A DNA stretch of 49,657 bases, taken from NCBI GenBank assembly GCA_002336815.1, contig DDEU01000046.1, positions 58,135-107,791 of the forward strand. Reading direction: 5' to 3'. Position numbers and translations under genes: made by a program. Source of the DNA: Chitinophagaceae bacterium UBA1946 (GTDB lineage: Bacteria > Bacteroidota > Bacteroidia > Chitinophagales > Chitinophagaceae). Positions 27,646 to 34,962 of this stretch are shown here, one piece after another (the stretch's first letter is position 1; every line of letters begins with the position of its first letter). A model generated the notes under the pieces. It saw only the letters and a list, made by a program, of their open reading frames with translations. It had not been told where the DNA came from and made no database searches.

Positions 27646-27688
27646 TAAACAATGTGCAAAGGAAATGTCTTTGCACATTGTTTATTTT
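27646..27688 (+). terminator. Strong intrinsic terminator of the receptor/DUF4249 operon
   Basis: A perfect 16-bp stem (27646-27661 with 27669-27684; arms include ACAATGTGCAAAG and CTTTGCACATTGT), a 7-base loop and a short T-rich tail, 34 bases after the DUF4249 stop. Confidence 0.88.
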
Positions 27689-27825
27689 GGTGAAAATTCC
27701 GAAAGGCTTTTTGATTAAATTCTCAGGGAACAGCATTCAAAACTGTAAACTGAAGTTCACTAAAAAGTATTCAGGAATAAGATTCTTATCCGTATTAGGA
27801 CCTTCCTTAAGATGAGCTATGCAAA

Positions 27826-28356
27826 TTAAAGAAGCGTTTTTTCCAGTATCATAAATTCCAGTGGCTGCAGGTGCTTCCCTGTTTTTCCATCTTCCTCAAA
27901 AGGTTTTCTTTTCCCGGTATCTGCATAACCATGCCGTGTATACCAGTTCACCAGTTCTGTACGAGCTGTGATCACCGTCATGTAAATTGAGGTGCAGGCT
28001 TTTGACCGGGCATATCCTTCGGCGGCTTCCAATAGTTGCCGTCCAATGCCTCTATCCTGTAGCAACGGCGTTACACTCAGCATGCCGAGGTATAGTTTTT
28101 TATCCTGTACCTGCAGGTTCACGCAGCCATCAATGGTTGAGGTGCCGGAGGTATATTTTAAAAAAACGCTGCCAGCCTGCATTAAAGCTAAAACGCTTGC
28201 CTCATCCGTCCGGGTATCTCCACCGATCAGGTGGGCCTCGGTTGTCCAACCCTGCCTGGACGATTCGCCCCGGTAGGCACTGTTGAGTAAATGAACGATG
28301 CCGGATGCATCTGCAGCTGTCGCAATACTGATATGTTGGTTGATAAAAGACTGCAT
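27826..28356 (-). CDS. GNAT-family N-acetyltransferase
   Basis: A 176-residue acetyl-CoA-dependent transferase. The fold is visible as an N-terminal strand-helix (ISIATAADASGIVHLLNSAY), a central strand (LYLGMLSVTPLLQ), the acetyl-CoA pyrophosphate-binding loop QDRGIGRQLLEAAE, and the C-terminal ELVNWYTRHGYADTGKRKPF. The substrate is not predictable. It is a single gene; its upstream gap (28357-28565) contains a 27-bp perfect palindrome and a repeated CGTTTACG. Confidence 0.87.
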   Translation of the reverse strand: MQSFINQHISIATAADASGIVHLLNSAYRGESSRQGWTTEAHLIGGDTRTDEASVLALMQAGSVFLKYTSGTSTIDGCVNLQVQDKKLYLGMLSVTPLLQDRGIGRQLLEAAEGYARSKACTSIYMTVITARTELVNWYTRHGYADTGKRKPFEEDGKTGKHLQPLEFMILEKTLL

Positions 28357-28433
28357 TGTATAAATGTGATTTGGATGCGATGAATCACTGCCTTCGACCG
28401 GAAAGTGATGCAGTAATATTTTGACTGCTCATT

Positions 28434-28487
28434 GTTTAAATCTTATAATAAGATTTAAACCGTTTACGGTAAAAGCATTCGTTTACG
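28434..28487. repeat. 27-bp perfect palindrome followed by a CGTTTACG direct repeat
   Basis: GTTTAAATCTTAT and ATAAGATTTAAAC flank a single A (28434-28460). CGTTTACG then occurs at 28461-28468 and 28480-28487, 19 bases apart; the first copy is part of CCGT-TT-ACGG. All lie 78-131 bases upstream of the GNAT start, in its promoter region. There is no U-tract on either strand, so an operator is more likely than a terminator. Confidence 0.55.
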
Positions 28488-28565
28488 CATCTTAATTGTT
28501 ATTCTTATACAAATTTATACCAGCATCCCGGAAGAAAAATATCTCAGATTGATATCCCTGGTCAT

Positions 28566-28966
28566 TTATTTTTCATCCTCCCAAATCACTGCATTGATCT
28601 TCCAGCCCCTGTTGTTTGAATGAACTGAAAAAATTTATACCCCTTTTCATGGAAAGATCTACCATTCAGGCAGCCACTCTTCTCATAGGTTGAAAAGCGT
28701 TGTGCTATATTCCTGGTGATCCTTGTTTCTTCCTTTGTTTCCCATTCTCTGAATGAAGTGAGCGAACCATCGGATAGTATCTTTTTCCTGGGCTCAACAA
28801 AACTTTCCAGGTTGTACACAGTTTCATGAATACCTTCTTTTTTAATGATAATGGTTTGAGGAATGCAAATGCTGTTGATCAAATCCCAGTCTGGCTGATG
28901 ATCAATGTTATTAAAAATACGGAAGAAGGTACCGGTGACCTGGTCGATGGCTTGTTTGTCCTGCAT
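28566..28966 (-). pseudogene. NTF2-like (SnoaL/DUF4440-type) protein with an apparent 1-bp frameshift near the C-terminus
   Basis: The uninterrupted frame (28586-28966) gives 126 residues of an NTF2-like fold (QVTGTFFRIFNNI, ESFVEPRKKIL, KGYKFFQFIQTTGAG) and stops early. On the minus strand, reading the frame one base back after the G run at 28606-28609 gives GWKINAVIWEDEK and a stop at 28566. That is the normal family ending (FxFIxTxxGWKI..VxWEDE). Adding one G to the GGGG run would restore a 131-residue protein reading TTGGWKINAV. It is either a real mutation or a sequencing error. Small NTF2-like proteins of this type have varied or unknown functions. Confidence 0.7.
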
Positions 28967-29065
28967 TGTTAATATTCATGGTTTACCGGCTCAAAGGTAG
29001 GATGGTTTTTTATACTGTTCAGACCTGTATTTTTTTCTTCCCTGCTTCCTTCTTATTTTCACAGC

Positions 29066-30904
29066 ATGCCGGTCACCAACCCACATATTCAAAACTTACT
29101 TAAGTGCATTGACCTGGAAGAAAAGGAACAGGTGCAACGTTATAGCCTGGATCAGCAACATACCTTAAAATCGCTAAAAGCAGAAGGCCTTGCACTACAC
29201 CCCATCATTGTTACAAAAAAGAATTTTGGCTATGCAGACTATCCTGAGATCACCTTCCGGCTGGCATTTCCGCCGGAAGTCAGTCTATTCAAAGACGGTG
29301 CCGCCATTGAGTGTTTTTGTGCAGGGGAAGAACCGGTGAAAGGAGTATTGCTGAACCTGGATGGCAAGTCCGGAGAATTCCGTTTGTTTGCTCCCGATTT
29401 TCCTGACTGGATTGAGGATGATGGCGTTGGTATTAAACTGGCACCAGACCAGCGCACTACCACGATCATGAAAACTGTGCTGAACCAGTTGGAAGGCCGG
29501 AAAGACCTGTATCAACTGTTTCAATACCTGCATGGCGAAACCGGAGAGATCAGTGAGCCGGCGCCCCCGGAAAAAACCTCACTAACGTTCAGCAATACCC
29601 GGTTAAATGAAAGTCAGCAGGAAGCCGTGAAAGCCATCGTTGAAAATACCGGTATTACAATCGTTCACGGCCCACCCGGCACTGGTAAAACCACCACCTT
29701 AACGGAGGCCATTGTGCAACTCGTAAAAGCGGGAGAAAAAATATTGGTAGCTGCTCCAAGCAATACTGCCGTTGACAATATTGCCAAGGGATTACTGGCG
29801 CAGGGAATCAATATCCTTAGAACCGGCAATGCCAGCAAAACAGATGAAGCCATTTTTGCCCACACACCGGAAGGGAAATTGGCAAACAGCAGGCAGCTCA
29901 AGGAGATCAAACAATTAAAGATAAGGGCAGAAGAGTTCAGGAAGATGGCGTTAAAATACAAACGTAGCTTTGGAAAAGCAGAAAGGGAACAACGCAACCT
30001 GCTGTTTAAAGAAGTAAAGAACATTCGTATAGAAATAAAAAAACTGCAGGCTTACAATGAAGAAAAACTATTTGAAGAGGCGTCCGTGATACTCGGTACA
30101 CCAATCGGTTTATATGATGCAGGAGTAAACGACATGAAGTTTCACTCTTTACTGATCGATGAGGCTGGTCAGTGTATTGAACCGCTGGCCTGGTGCATTT
30201 TCCCACTCGCCGATAAGTATGTACTTGCCGGAGATCATTTCCAGTTGCCTCCTACTGTGCTGAGCAATGAGGCTGCCCGCCTTGGTTTCAACCGTTCTAT
30301 ACTGGAGGTGGCGATCCAAACAGTTAAAAATATTTTTCTGCTGAATGTGCAGTACCGCATGCAGCAGTCTATTGCAGGTTTCAGCAGCAATTATTTTTAT
30401 GAGAACAGGTTACAAACCGCAGCACATCTTATCAGTACTAACAGGCATATCACGTTTATAGATACGGCAGGTTCCGGGTATAACGAAATGCAGGGTAAAG
30501 ATGGCATGAGCCTGCAGAACGAAGGCGAATTACAAATCGTGCAAAAATTACTTACCACCGAAAATCTTGATGCCACTGCCACGGCTTTTATTTCTCCCTA
30601 TGCCGGGCAGGTTGCAGCGGCAAAAGAGTTATTGCCAAAACAATTGCGCATCAGTACCATCGATAGTTTCCAGGGCCAGGAAAAGGAGATCATTATCTTA
30701 TCACTGGTTAGAAGCAATGACGATGGCGATATCGGTTTTTTGAAAGATTACCGGAGGATGAATGTTGCCATCACCAGGGCAAAGCAACAATTGTTTGTGA
30801 TCGGCGACAGTGCCACCATTGGTGCCGATAATTTTTACAACCGGTTTTTAACTTACATAGAAGAGTATGGTATTTACCGGACCGTATGGGAATTTGAACT
30901 ATAG
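29066..30904 (+). CDS. SF1 helicase, IGHMBP2/DNA2-NAM7-like
   Basis: A 612-residue superfamily 1B DNA/RNA helicase. After an N-terminal OB/stalk-like region (1-180), the motor has Walker A GPPGTGKT (about 201-208), motif Ia AAPSNTAVDN, motif II DEAGQC (about 365), motif III LAGDHFQLPPT, motif IV LLNVQYRMQ, motif V STIDSFQGQEKEIIILS and motif VI NVAITRAKQQ. This resembles human IGHMBP2/SMUBP-2 and the common Bacteroidota AAA-domain helicases. No nuclease domain is fused. The exact substrate in bacteria is not established. The methyltransferase begins 11 bases after its stop. Confidence 0.92.
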   Translation: MPVTNPHIQNLLKCIDLEEKEQVQRYSLDQQHTLKSLKAEGLALHPIIVTKKNFGYADYPEITFRLAFPPEVSLFKDGAAIECFCAGEEPVKGVLLNLDGKSGEFRLFAPDFPDWIEDDGVGIKLAPDQRTTTIMKTVLNQLEGRKDLYQLFQYLHGETGEISEPAPPEKTSLTFSNTRLNESQQEAVKAIVENTGITIVHGPPGTGKTTTLTEAIVQLVKAGEKILVAAPSNTAVDNIAKGLLAQGINILRTGNASKTDEAIFAHTPEGKLANSRQLKEIKQLKIRAEEFRKMALKYKRSFGKAEREQRNLLFKEVKNIRIEIKKLQAYNEEKLFEEASVILGTPIGLYDAGVNDMKFHSLLIDEAGQCIEPLAWCIFPLADKYVLAGDHFQLPPTVLSNEAARLGFNRSILEVAIQTVKNIFLLNVQYRMQQSIAGFSSNYFYENRLQTAAHLISTNRHITFIDTAGSGYNEMQGKDGMSLQNEGELQIVQKLLTTENLDATATAFISPYAGQVAAAKELLPKQLRISTIDSFQGQEKEIIILSLVRSNDDGDIGFLKDYRRMNVAITRAKQQLFVIGDSATIGADNFYNRFLTYIEEYGIYRTVWEFEL

Positions 30905-30914
30905 CTTTATAGCA

Positions 30915-31583
30915 ATGCAAACACCGGCAACCATACATTCATTTATCTTTCACCAGCAGCAACTGGAAGCATTTGTTCCTGATGCCGAATGGATACAGCA
31001 GGATTACCATCAGCGCAAAACTGCAGGCAGCGACCCTCCGTTTCCTTACTGGGCAAAGGTTTGGCCTGCTGCCAAAGCACTTTGTGAATTCATGGTATCG
31101 CAGCCGGAAATCATAAAAGATCAGTCTGTACTGGAACTGGCTGCGGGTATTGGCCTGCCGTCTTTACTGGCTGCAGGTTTTGCAAAATCGATTATTTCCA
31201 GTGATTACATAGAGGGAGCTGTTGACATCATACAGCGTTCTGTCATTCACAATGGGTTTACTAACGTTCAGGCTCAACTGCTCGACTGGAATGCATTGCC
31301 AGAAAATATTCATGCCGATGTATTGTTGCTAAGTGATATCAATTACGATCCTTCCAGTTTTGATGCGCTTTATAAAGTATTGCAGCGCTTCCTCCAACAG
31401 GGCAGCACTATCCTTTTAAGCACGCCGCAGCGTATTGCCGGAAGAGCTTTTATGGAAAAACTGCTCCCCTGGTGCTGTCAGCAGCAGGAAATTGATATCC
31501 TTCACAATGATGAAATTGTTTACATAACAATTTGGGTATTGAAGAACGAAAATTTTACAAGAAAGCCAGGTAAGATCCAATAA
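30915..31583 (+). CDS. Class I SAM-dependent methyltransferase, METTL16/lysine-methyltransferase-like (PF10294 type)
   Basis: A 222-residue protein. I start it at 30915, just after the helicase stop; the open frame runs back to 30867 inside the helicase gene. The Rossmann motif I is VLELAAGIGLPSLLAA, preceded by PFPYWAKVWPAAKAL. That WPxxxxL-type lead-in is seen in protein-lysine methyltransferases related to ETFB-KMT. Motif II/III is SSDYIEGAVDII and LLLSDINYDP. It probably methylates a protein side chain, but the target is unknown. With an 11-base gap it is likely co-transcribed with the helicase. Confidence 0.82.
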   Translation: MQTPATIHSFIFHQQQLEAFVPDAEWIQQDYHQRKTAGSDPPFPYWAKVWPAAKALCEFMVSQPEIIKDQSVLELAAGIGLPSLLAAGFAKSIISSDYIEGAVDIIQRSVIHNGFTNVQAQLLDWNALPENIHADVLLLSDINYDPSSFDALYKVLQRFLQQGSTILLSTPQRIAGRAFMEKLLPWCCQQQEIDILHNDEIVYITIWVLKNENFTRKPGKIQ

Positions 31584-31640
31584 TATACCTCAATCCATTG
31601 CTTTCAATCAATACAAACTTTGACTGCCGTCATACACCCG

Positions 31641-31662
31641 GAACGCCTGCGTTCGTACTTTG
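31641..31662 (+). promoter_or_regulatory. Palindrome abutting a -7-like box upstream of the barrel gene
   Basis: GAACGC-CT-GCGTTC (31641-31654) lies one base before TACTTTG (31656-31662), a near match to the -7 consensus, 43 bases before the ATG at 31705. The layout suggests a regulator touching the promoter. Confidence 0.35.
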
Positions 31663-31704
31663 CCTTTACAAAGGTTCTATCCATAAACAATTAAAATCAA
31701 TTTT

Positions 31705-32367
31705 ATGAAACAAGTAATATTGATAATTACTATGGTAATTACCGGAATGCTGACTGCAGTTGCCCAAAAGCCGGCGGGTCAGCAACAGCACAAGTTTTTT
31801 ATGGCATTGTCTGCCGGACCAGCCATACCGGTAGGAGCATTTGCCTCAACTGACATGAACAATACCGATGGTGCCGGCCTGGCTAAGACAGGGATCAACC
31901 TCAACCTGGCGATGGGTTATAACATTAATGAAGGGTATGCGCTGATGATGCAGGTGCTTTATTCAAAGCACTCCCTGAACGATGCGGTGTTTCATGAAGT
32001 GGGTGCTTCTTCTGATCACTGGCAATACTACGGTGTGCTGGCAGGACCGGCTATGACTGTGAATGCAGGTAAAAATGTAATGGTGGATTTTAAAACCCTG
32101 GGTGGAATTACCCGGGTAAACTCTCCTGCTTTTACCTACAATAACACCCTGCTGGTAAAGGAAGACTGGTCAACTGCATTTACATTGCAACTGGGTGCAG
32201 ATCTTCGTTACTCTTTTGCAAAAGATCTGTTTCTTTTTGTAAATGCTGATTACAGCTTTATGCGGCCCAAATTTACCGTGGAGTCCACAGAAGGAAGTAC
32301 AAATGAACCAGCAGAACAAAAAATAGATGTGATCGCATTGAATGCAGGCATCGGCGTGAGATTCTGA
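31705..32367 (+). CDS. Small outer-membrane beta-barrel protein
   Basis: A 220-residue protein with a signal peptide (MKQVILIITMVITGMLTAVAQ). Amphipathic beta strands alternate along the length (KFFMALSAGPAIPVGAFAS, GINLNLAMGYNINEGYALMM, WQYYGVLAGPAMTV, DLFLFVNADYSFM), with a terminal strand ending in aromatic F (IALNAGIGVRF) as recognised by the BAM machinery. It has the size of an 8-stranded OmpA/OmpX-like barrel. The function is unknown. It stands alone between its own promoter-like box and a terminator. Confidence 0.8.
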   Translation: MKQVILIITMVITGMLTAVAQKPAGQQQHKFFMALSAGPAIPVGAFASTDMNNTDGAGLAKTGINLNLAMGYNINEGYALMMQVLYSKHSLNDAVFHEVGASSDHWQYYGVLAGPAMTVNAGKNVMVDFKTLGGITRVNSPAFTYNNTLLVKEDWSTAFTLQLGADLRYSFAKDLFLFVNADYSFMRPKFTVESTEGSTNEPAEQKIDVIALNAGIGVRF

Positions 32368-32431
32368 TCTTAATTTTTTGAACATCAAGAGGGAAACCCG
32401 GCGGCAGATCAATTTCTGCCAACCAGGTTGT

Positions 32432-32458
32432 AAGGTAGCCTTCAACGGCTACCTTTTT
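32432..32458. terminator. Bidirectional intrinsic terminator
   Basis: AAGGTAGCC and GGCTACCTT form a perfect 9-bp stem with a 6-base loop, followed by T5 on the plus strand. It lies between the barrel gene and the convergent unknown gene and overlaps the latter's last codon. Confidence 0.8.
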
Positions 32459-32966
32459 ATGCTTTTATGGGTATGTTGATCTCCATCCATTCGTTCAGTC
32501 TTCCTTCCTTTGCCTCTTTGATCAGTGCTCTCATTTTCTTATCCCTGTTGAGGCTGTTGTTCTTGTAATAGTCCATCATCGCTTTCAATGCAAAACGATG
32601 CTTTTCCCTGATATTAGTAGAATAATTATTTTCCAGCACATACAGTGAGCAGCCGGCAAAATACAATACCATCATCCCGGGGTTCACCGTTTCAAAGTCC
32701 ATAATAGCCTGGCTCATTTCAGCATTTACCACCGGGCTGTTCAATATCCATTCGGCAACAAATTTTGCCACCTGCTTTCGCTTGTCTTCCTGGTCGCCCG
32801 CTGCTGTAGCGAATAACCATTTGGAAGCTGCAATAATGTCTTTTTCGTACCCGGCACAGGCTTCCTTGTTTTGAAAATTGTATGCTGCCGGCACTTCAAA
32901 ATCCTGGGCAATAGAAATACTGCTGCTAAAAAAAATGAGTGCTGCAGCGATAAGTATCTTTTTCAT
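32457..32966 (-). CDS. Exported protein of unknown function
   Basis: A 169-residue protein that I do not recognise. A signal peptide (MKKILIAAALIFFSSSISIAQ) is followed by a mostly helical mature chain, with ACAGYEKDIIAASKWL, QAIMDFETVNPGMMVLYFAGCSLYVL and a basic C-terminal part (RDKKMRALIKEAKEGR). Two cysteines are present in the mature chain, in ACAGY and AGCSL. No catalytic motif is visible. It lies 152 bases downstream of the ion-channel homologue on the same strand, so the two might be co-regulated, but nothing shows a functional link. Confidence 0.7.
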   Translation of the reverse strand: MKKILIAAALIFFSSSISIAQDFEVPAAYNFQNKEACAGYEKDIIAASKWLFATAAGDQEDKRKQVAKFVAEWILNSPVVNAEMSQAIMDFETVNPGMMVLYFAGCSLYVLENNYSTNIREKHRFALKAMMDYYKNNSLNRDKKMRALIKEAKEGRLNEWMEINIPIKA

Positions 32967-33118
32967 GGCGGCTAAATTTTAGCTTTTTTCAACAGGAGAT
33001 GCAACCTGGAATAGATGCGCTACTCCTTTATCACATAAAAATACACAGTTGGAACAGGATTGCAATTGCTAATAAATGATTTTAACAAAACACCCTTTCA
33101 CACTGCTGGTTTTAATGG

Positions 33119-34075
33119 TCACACAGTATGCAGTGCATTGTAGATGCAGTAAGTATTTATAATAATATATAATGCCAGTAACACCTGTGCAGCGATCATA
33201 TCGAACCTGTTTGCTTTACTGAGCCTGTCTTTTTTTACAATGTGCAACGCATAGGCAGAAGCAGCAACAATAAGAAAAATAAAAAGCAGCGTAATGCCGT
33301 GCAGCGTATCTACCAGCGTGAGTGAATTGGACTCTGGTAACGAAGAATCGATGATATACTTATTGCCGATTGCGGCGAATAAAGCGCCTACGCTCAATCC
33401 AAAGCGGGAGTCGATATTATCTGCATGAATGTAAAAACAAATATAGGCGATCAGGAAAGCAACGTACATGCCCAAAAACATTTTCCAGAAAAGTTCTCCT
33501 GCATCTCTTTTGATGCCAATCTTTACTTTGTACGAACTGTACACCACATGTGGCTTGCTCAACGATTCGTCGCCAAAAGTAGTTTCATAAGACCTCGTGG
33601 TATCAGATATGTCAAAGCTATCAATATTCCATCCTCTTAAAGTAAACTTAGGGTCGTAGTGTTTACCCAGAGTATCTACCGCAAACACCAGTGATCTTGC
33701 ATCGTACTGGGAGTTCTCCAGGGAAAGCCTGAGCTTTTGCCGGTCGAATGGAAAGTTGCTGATCTTCCAGTTATCTTTCATCACACACTGCAATTTCATG
33801 AGCATGTAAATCCTGCCATTGCTGGAATCAACTGTATAAAATGATTTGTCAACTGACTTTGCCTGCGGTATCTCCAGGTTCTTCGAAAAATCAAAGTCCC
33901 TGTTCTTATATTTCAACCATAACCAGAAGCTGATGGTATATTCTTTCTGTTTAAAATCGATATCATGTATGCTCGTGATATAGATGCCTGTGGTAACAGT
34001 ATCGGGTGGTGCCTGCTGTGCGGTAACAATAAAAGGTAAACAACAGCAAAGGGTAAAAAAAAGAATATGCTTCAT
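33119..34075 (-). CDS. Pentameric ligand-gated ion channel (Cys-loop receptor) homologue
   Basis: A 318-residue protein started at the ATG at 34075, before a signal peptide (MKHILFFTLCCCLPFIVTAQ); the frame extends 18 codons upstream. The extracellular beta-sandwich has VTTGIYITSIHDIDFKQ, FWLWLKY and NWKISNFPFDRQKL, where FPFD (108-111) is the Pro-loop at the position of the eukaryotic Cys-loop; the flanking disulfide is absent, as in GLIC and ELIC. Four membrane segments follow: M1 about 196-216, M2 224-244 (RFGLSVGALFAAIGNKY), the M2-M3 loop SSLPESNS, M3 257-279 and M4 293-313. M1 lacks the usual proline. Ligand and ion selectivity are unknown. Homologues in bacteria are sporadic. Confidence 0.82.
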   Translation of the reverse strand: MKHILFFTLCCCLPFIVTAQQAPPDTVTTGIYITSIHDIDFKQKEYTISFWLWLKYKNRDFDFSKNLEIPQAKSVDKSFYTVDSSNGRIYMLMKLQCVMKDNWKISNFPFDRQKLRLSLENSQYDARSLVFAVDTLGKHYDPKFTLRGWNIDSFDISDTTRSYETTFGDESLSKPHVVYSSYKVKIGIKRDAGELFWKMFLGMYVAFLIAYICFYIHADNIDSRFGLSVGALFAAIGNKYIIDSSLPESNSLTLVDTLHGITLLFIFLIVAASAYALHIVKKDRLSKANRFDMIAAQVLLALYIIINTYCIYNALHTV

Positions 34076-34171
34076 AAACGGCTGGTTTGTATTGCTCTGA
34101 AAGGTAGAAGATTTCAGGAGAACAGCCATAAATTTAAAAAGCAGGGTTTTTGTGAAAGCTGGTTATAAAAA

Positions 34172-34203
34172 AAATGCTGCCGTAAAAGGCAGCAATTTTT
34201 TTT
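34172..34203 (-). terminator. Terminator of the SusCD operon
   Basis: TGCTGCC and GGCAGCA form a 7-bp stem with a 6-base loop, flanked by A and T tracts on both sides, so it could work in both directions. It follows the last gene of the operon by 15 bases. Confidence 0.75.
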
Positions 34204-34217
34204 AGATAGGGAAAATA

Positions 34218-34937
34218 TTAAAAACCGGCGGTCTTAAATTCTACTTTGTCAATGGCCAATTCATCGCCATTGGCTCCCCCGTTCAACTGAACAAAATAAC
34301 GGAAAGCAAATCTGCCGGAATCTGGTTTGTTCAACCCACTGATGGTGGCTTCATATTTCGTCCACGTGGTTGGATAATCGCCCGGGCCTTCCACTTTATA
34401 CAGCGGGTTTACATCCAACAATGGCCTTGTGAAATTACCAAGGTCAGAAGAGGTGGTGCCGATGCTGTCGGAAGTATTGAATACGTTTAACCGTAATTGT
34501 AAGCGATCACCATAAGATCCGTTTGCACCGTAACCGATGGAGCCATGTGAAATGGTATAAAAAGAGATCTTATCGCCATTCTGTAATAAGAGTTTTGGAG
34601 AGATCGCCCAATTGCTGATCACTGCGTCCGGGGTTTGGCCCAGGTTGGCAGCCGAGGCTGTATAGTCGGTGAAAAGCAGGTTAGTGCCATCAAATGCAGG
34701 AAGTCCATTCCCGGTTTCAGATGCTACCATCCAGCCACCATTGGCGGTATCACTCAGGTTTCTAAATACCCAACCCTGCGCCAGCGCAGAATCCATGCTT
34801 TCAAAACTCTGTCCGAATGATTGATTGGTCACAACAATTGGTGGAGTTATGGGCGGATCACTCTTTTTGCAGGAATCTCCCACAACAATCACTGCCAATG
34901 CAAGTATTGCTAATTTTATTGATGCTGTTTTTTTCAT
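34218..34937 (-). CDS. Choice-of-anchor-J domain lipoprotein
   Basis: A 239-residue protein with a lipoprotein signal (hydrophobic stretch then VVGDSCKK, cysteine near 23). The mature part is a jelly-roll domain: FGQSFESMDSALAQGWVFRN, GGWMVASET, DAVISNWAISPKLLLQNGDKISFYT in separate strands, ending DELAIDKVEFKT. This is the choice-of-anchor-J/cleaved-adhesin type of fold, often carbohydrate- or surface-related. It is the last gene of the susC-susD operon (25-base gap to the gene before it) and probably sits on the cell surface as an accessory glycan-binding protein. Confidence 0.8.
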   Translation of the reverse strand: MKKTASIKLAILALAVIVVGDSCKKSDPPITPPIVVTNQSFGQSFESMDSALAQGWVFRNLSDTANGGWMVASETGNGLPAFDGTNLLFTDYTASAANLGQTPDAVISNWAISPKLLLQNGDKISFYTISHGSIGYGANGSYGDRLQLRLNVFNTSDSIGTTSSDLGNFTRPLLDVNPLYKVEGPGDYPTTWTKYEATISGLNKPDSGRFAFRYFVQLNGGANGDELAIDKVEFKTAGF

Positions 34938-34962
34938 AATTAAATTGATTGAATGAAGGAGA

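Noticed and set aside
32403..32420. GGCAGA/TCTGCC hairpin after the barrel gene
   Set aside because: Only 6 bp and without a T tract; the stronger terminator at 32432-32458 follows directly.
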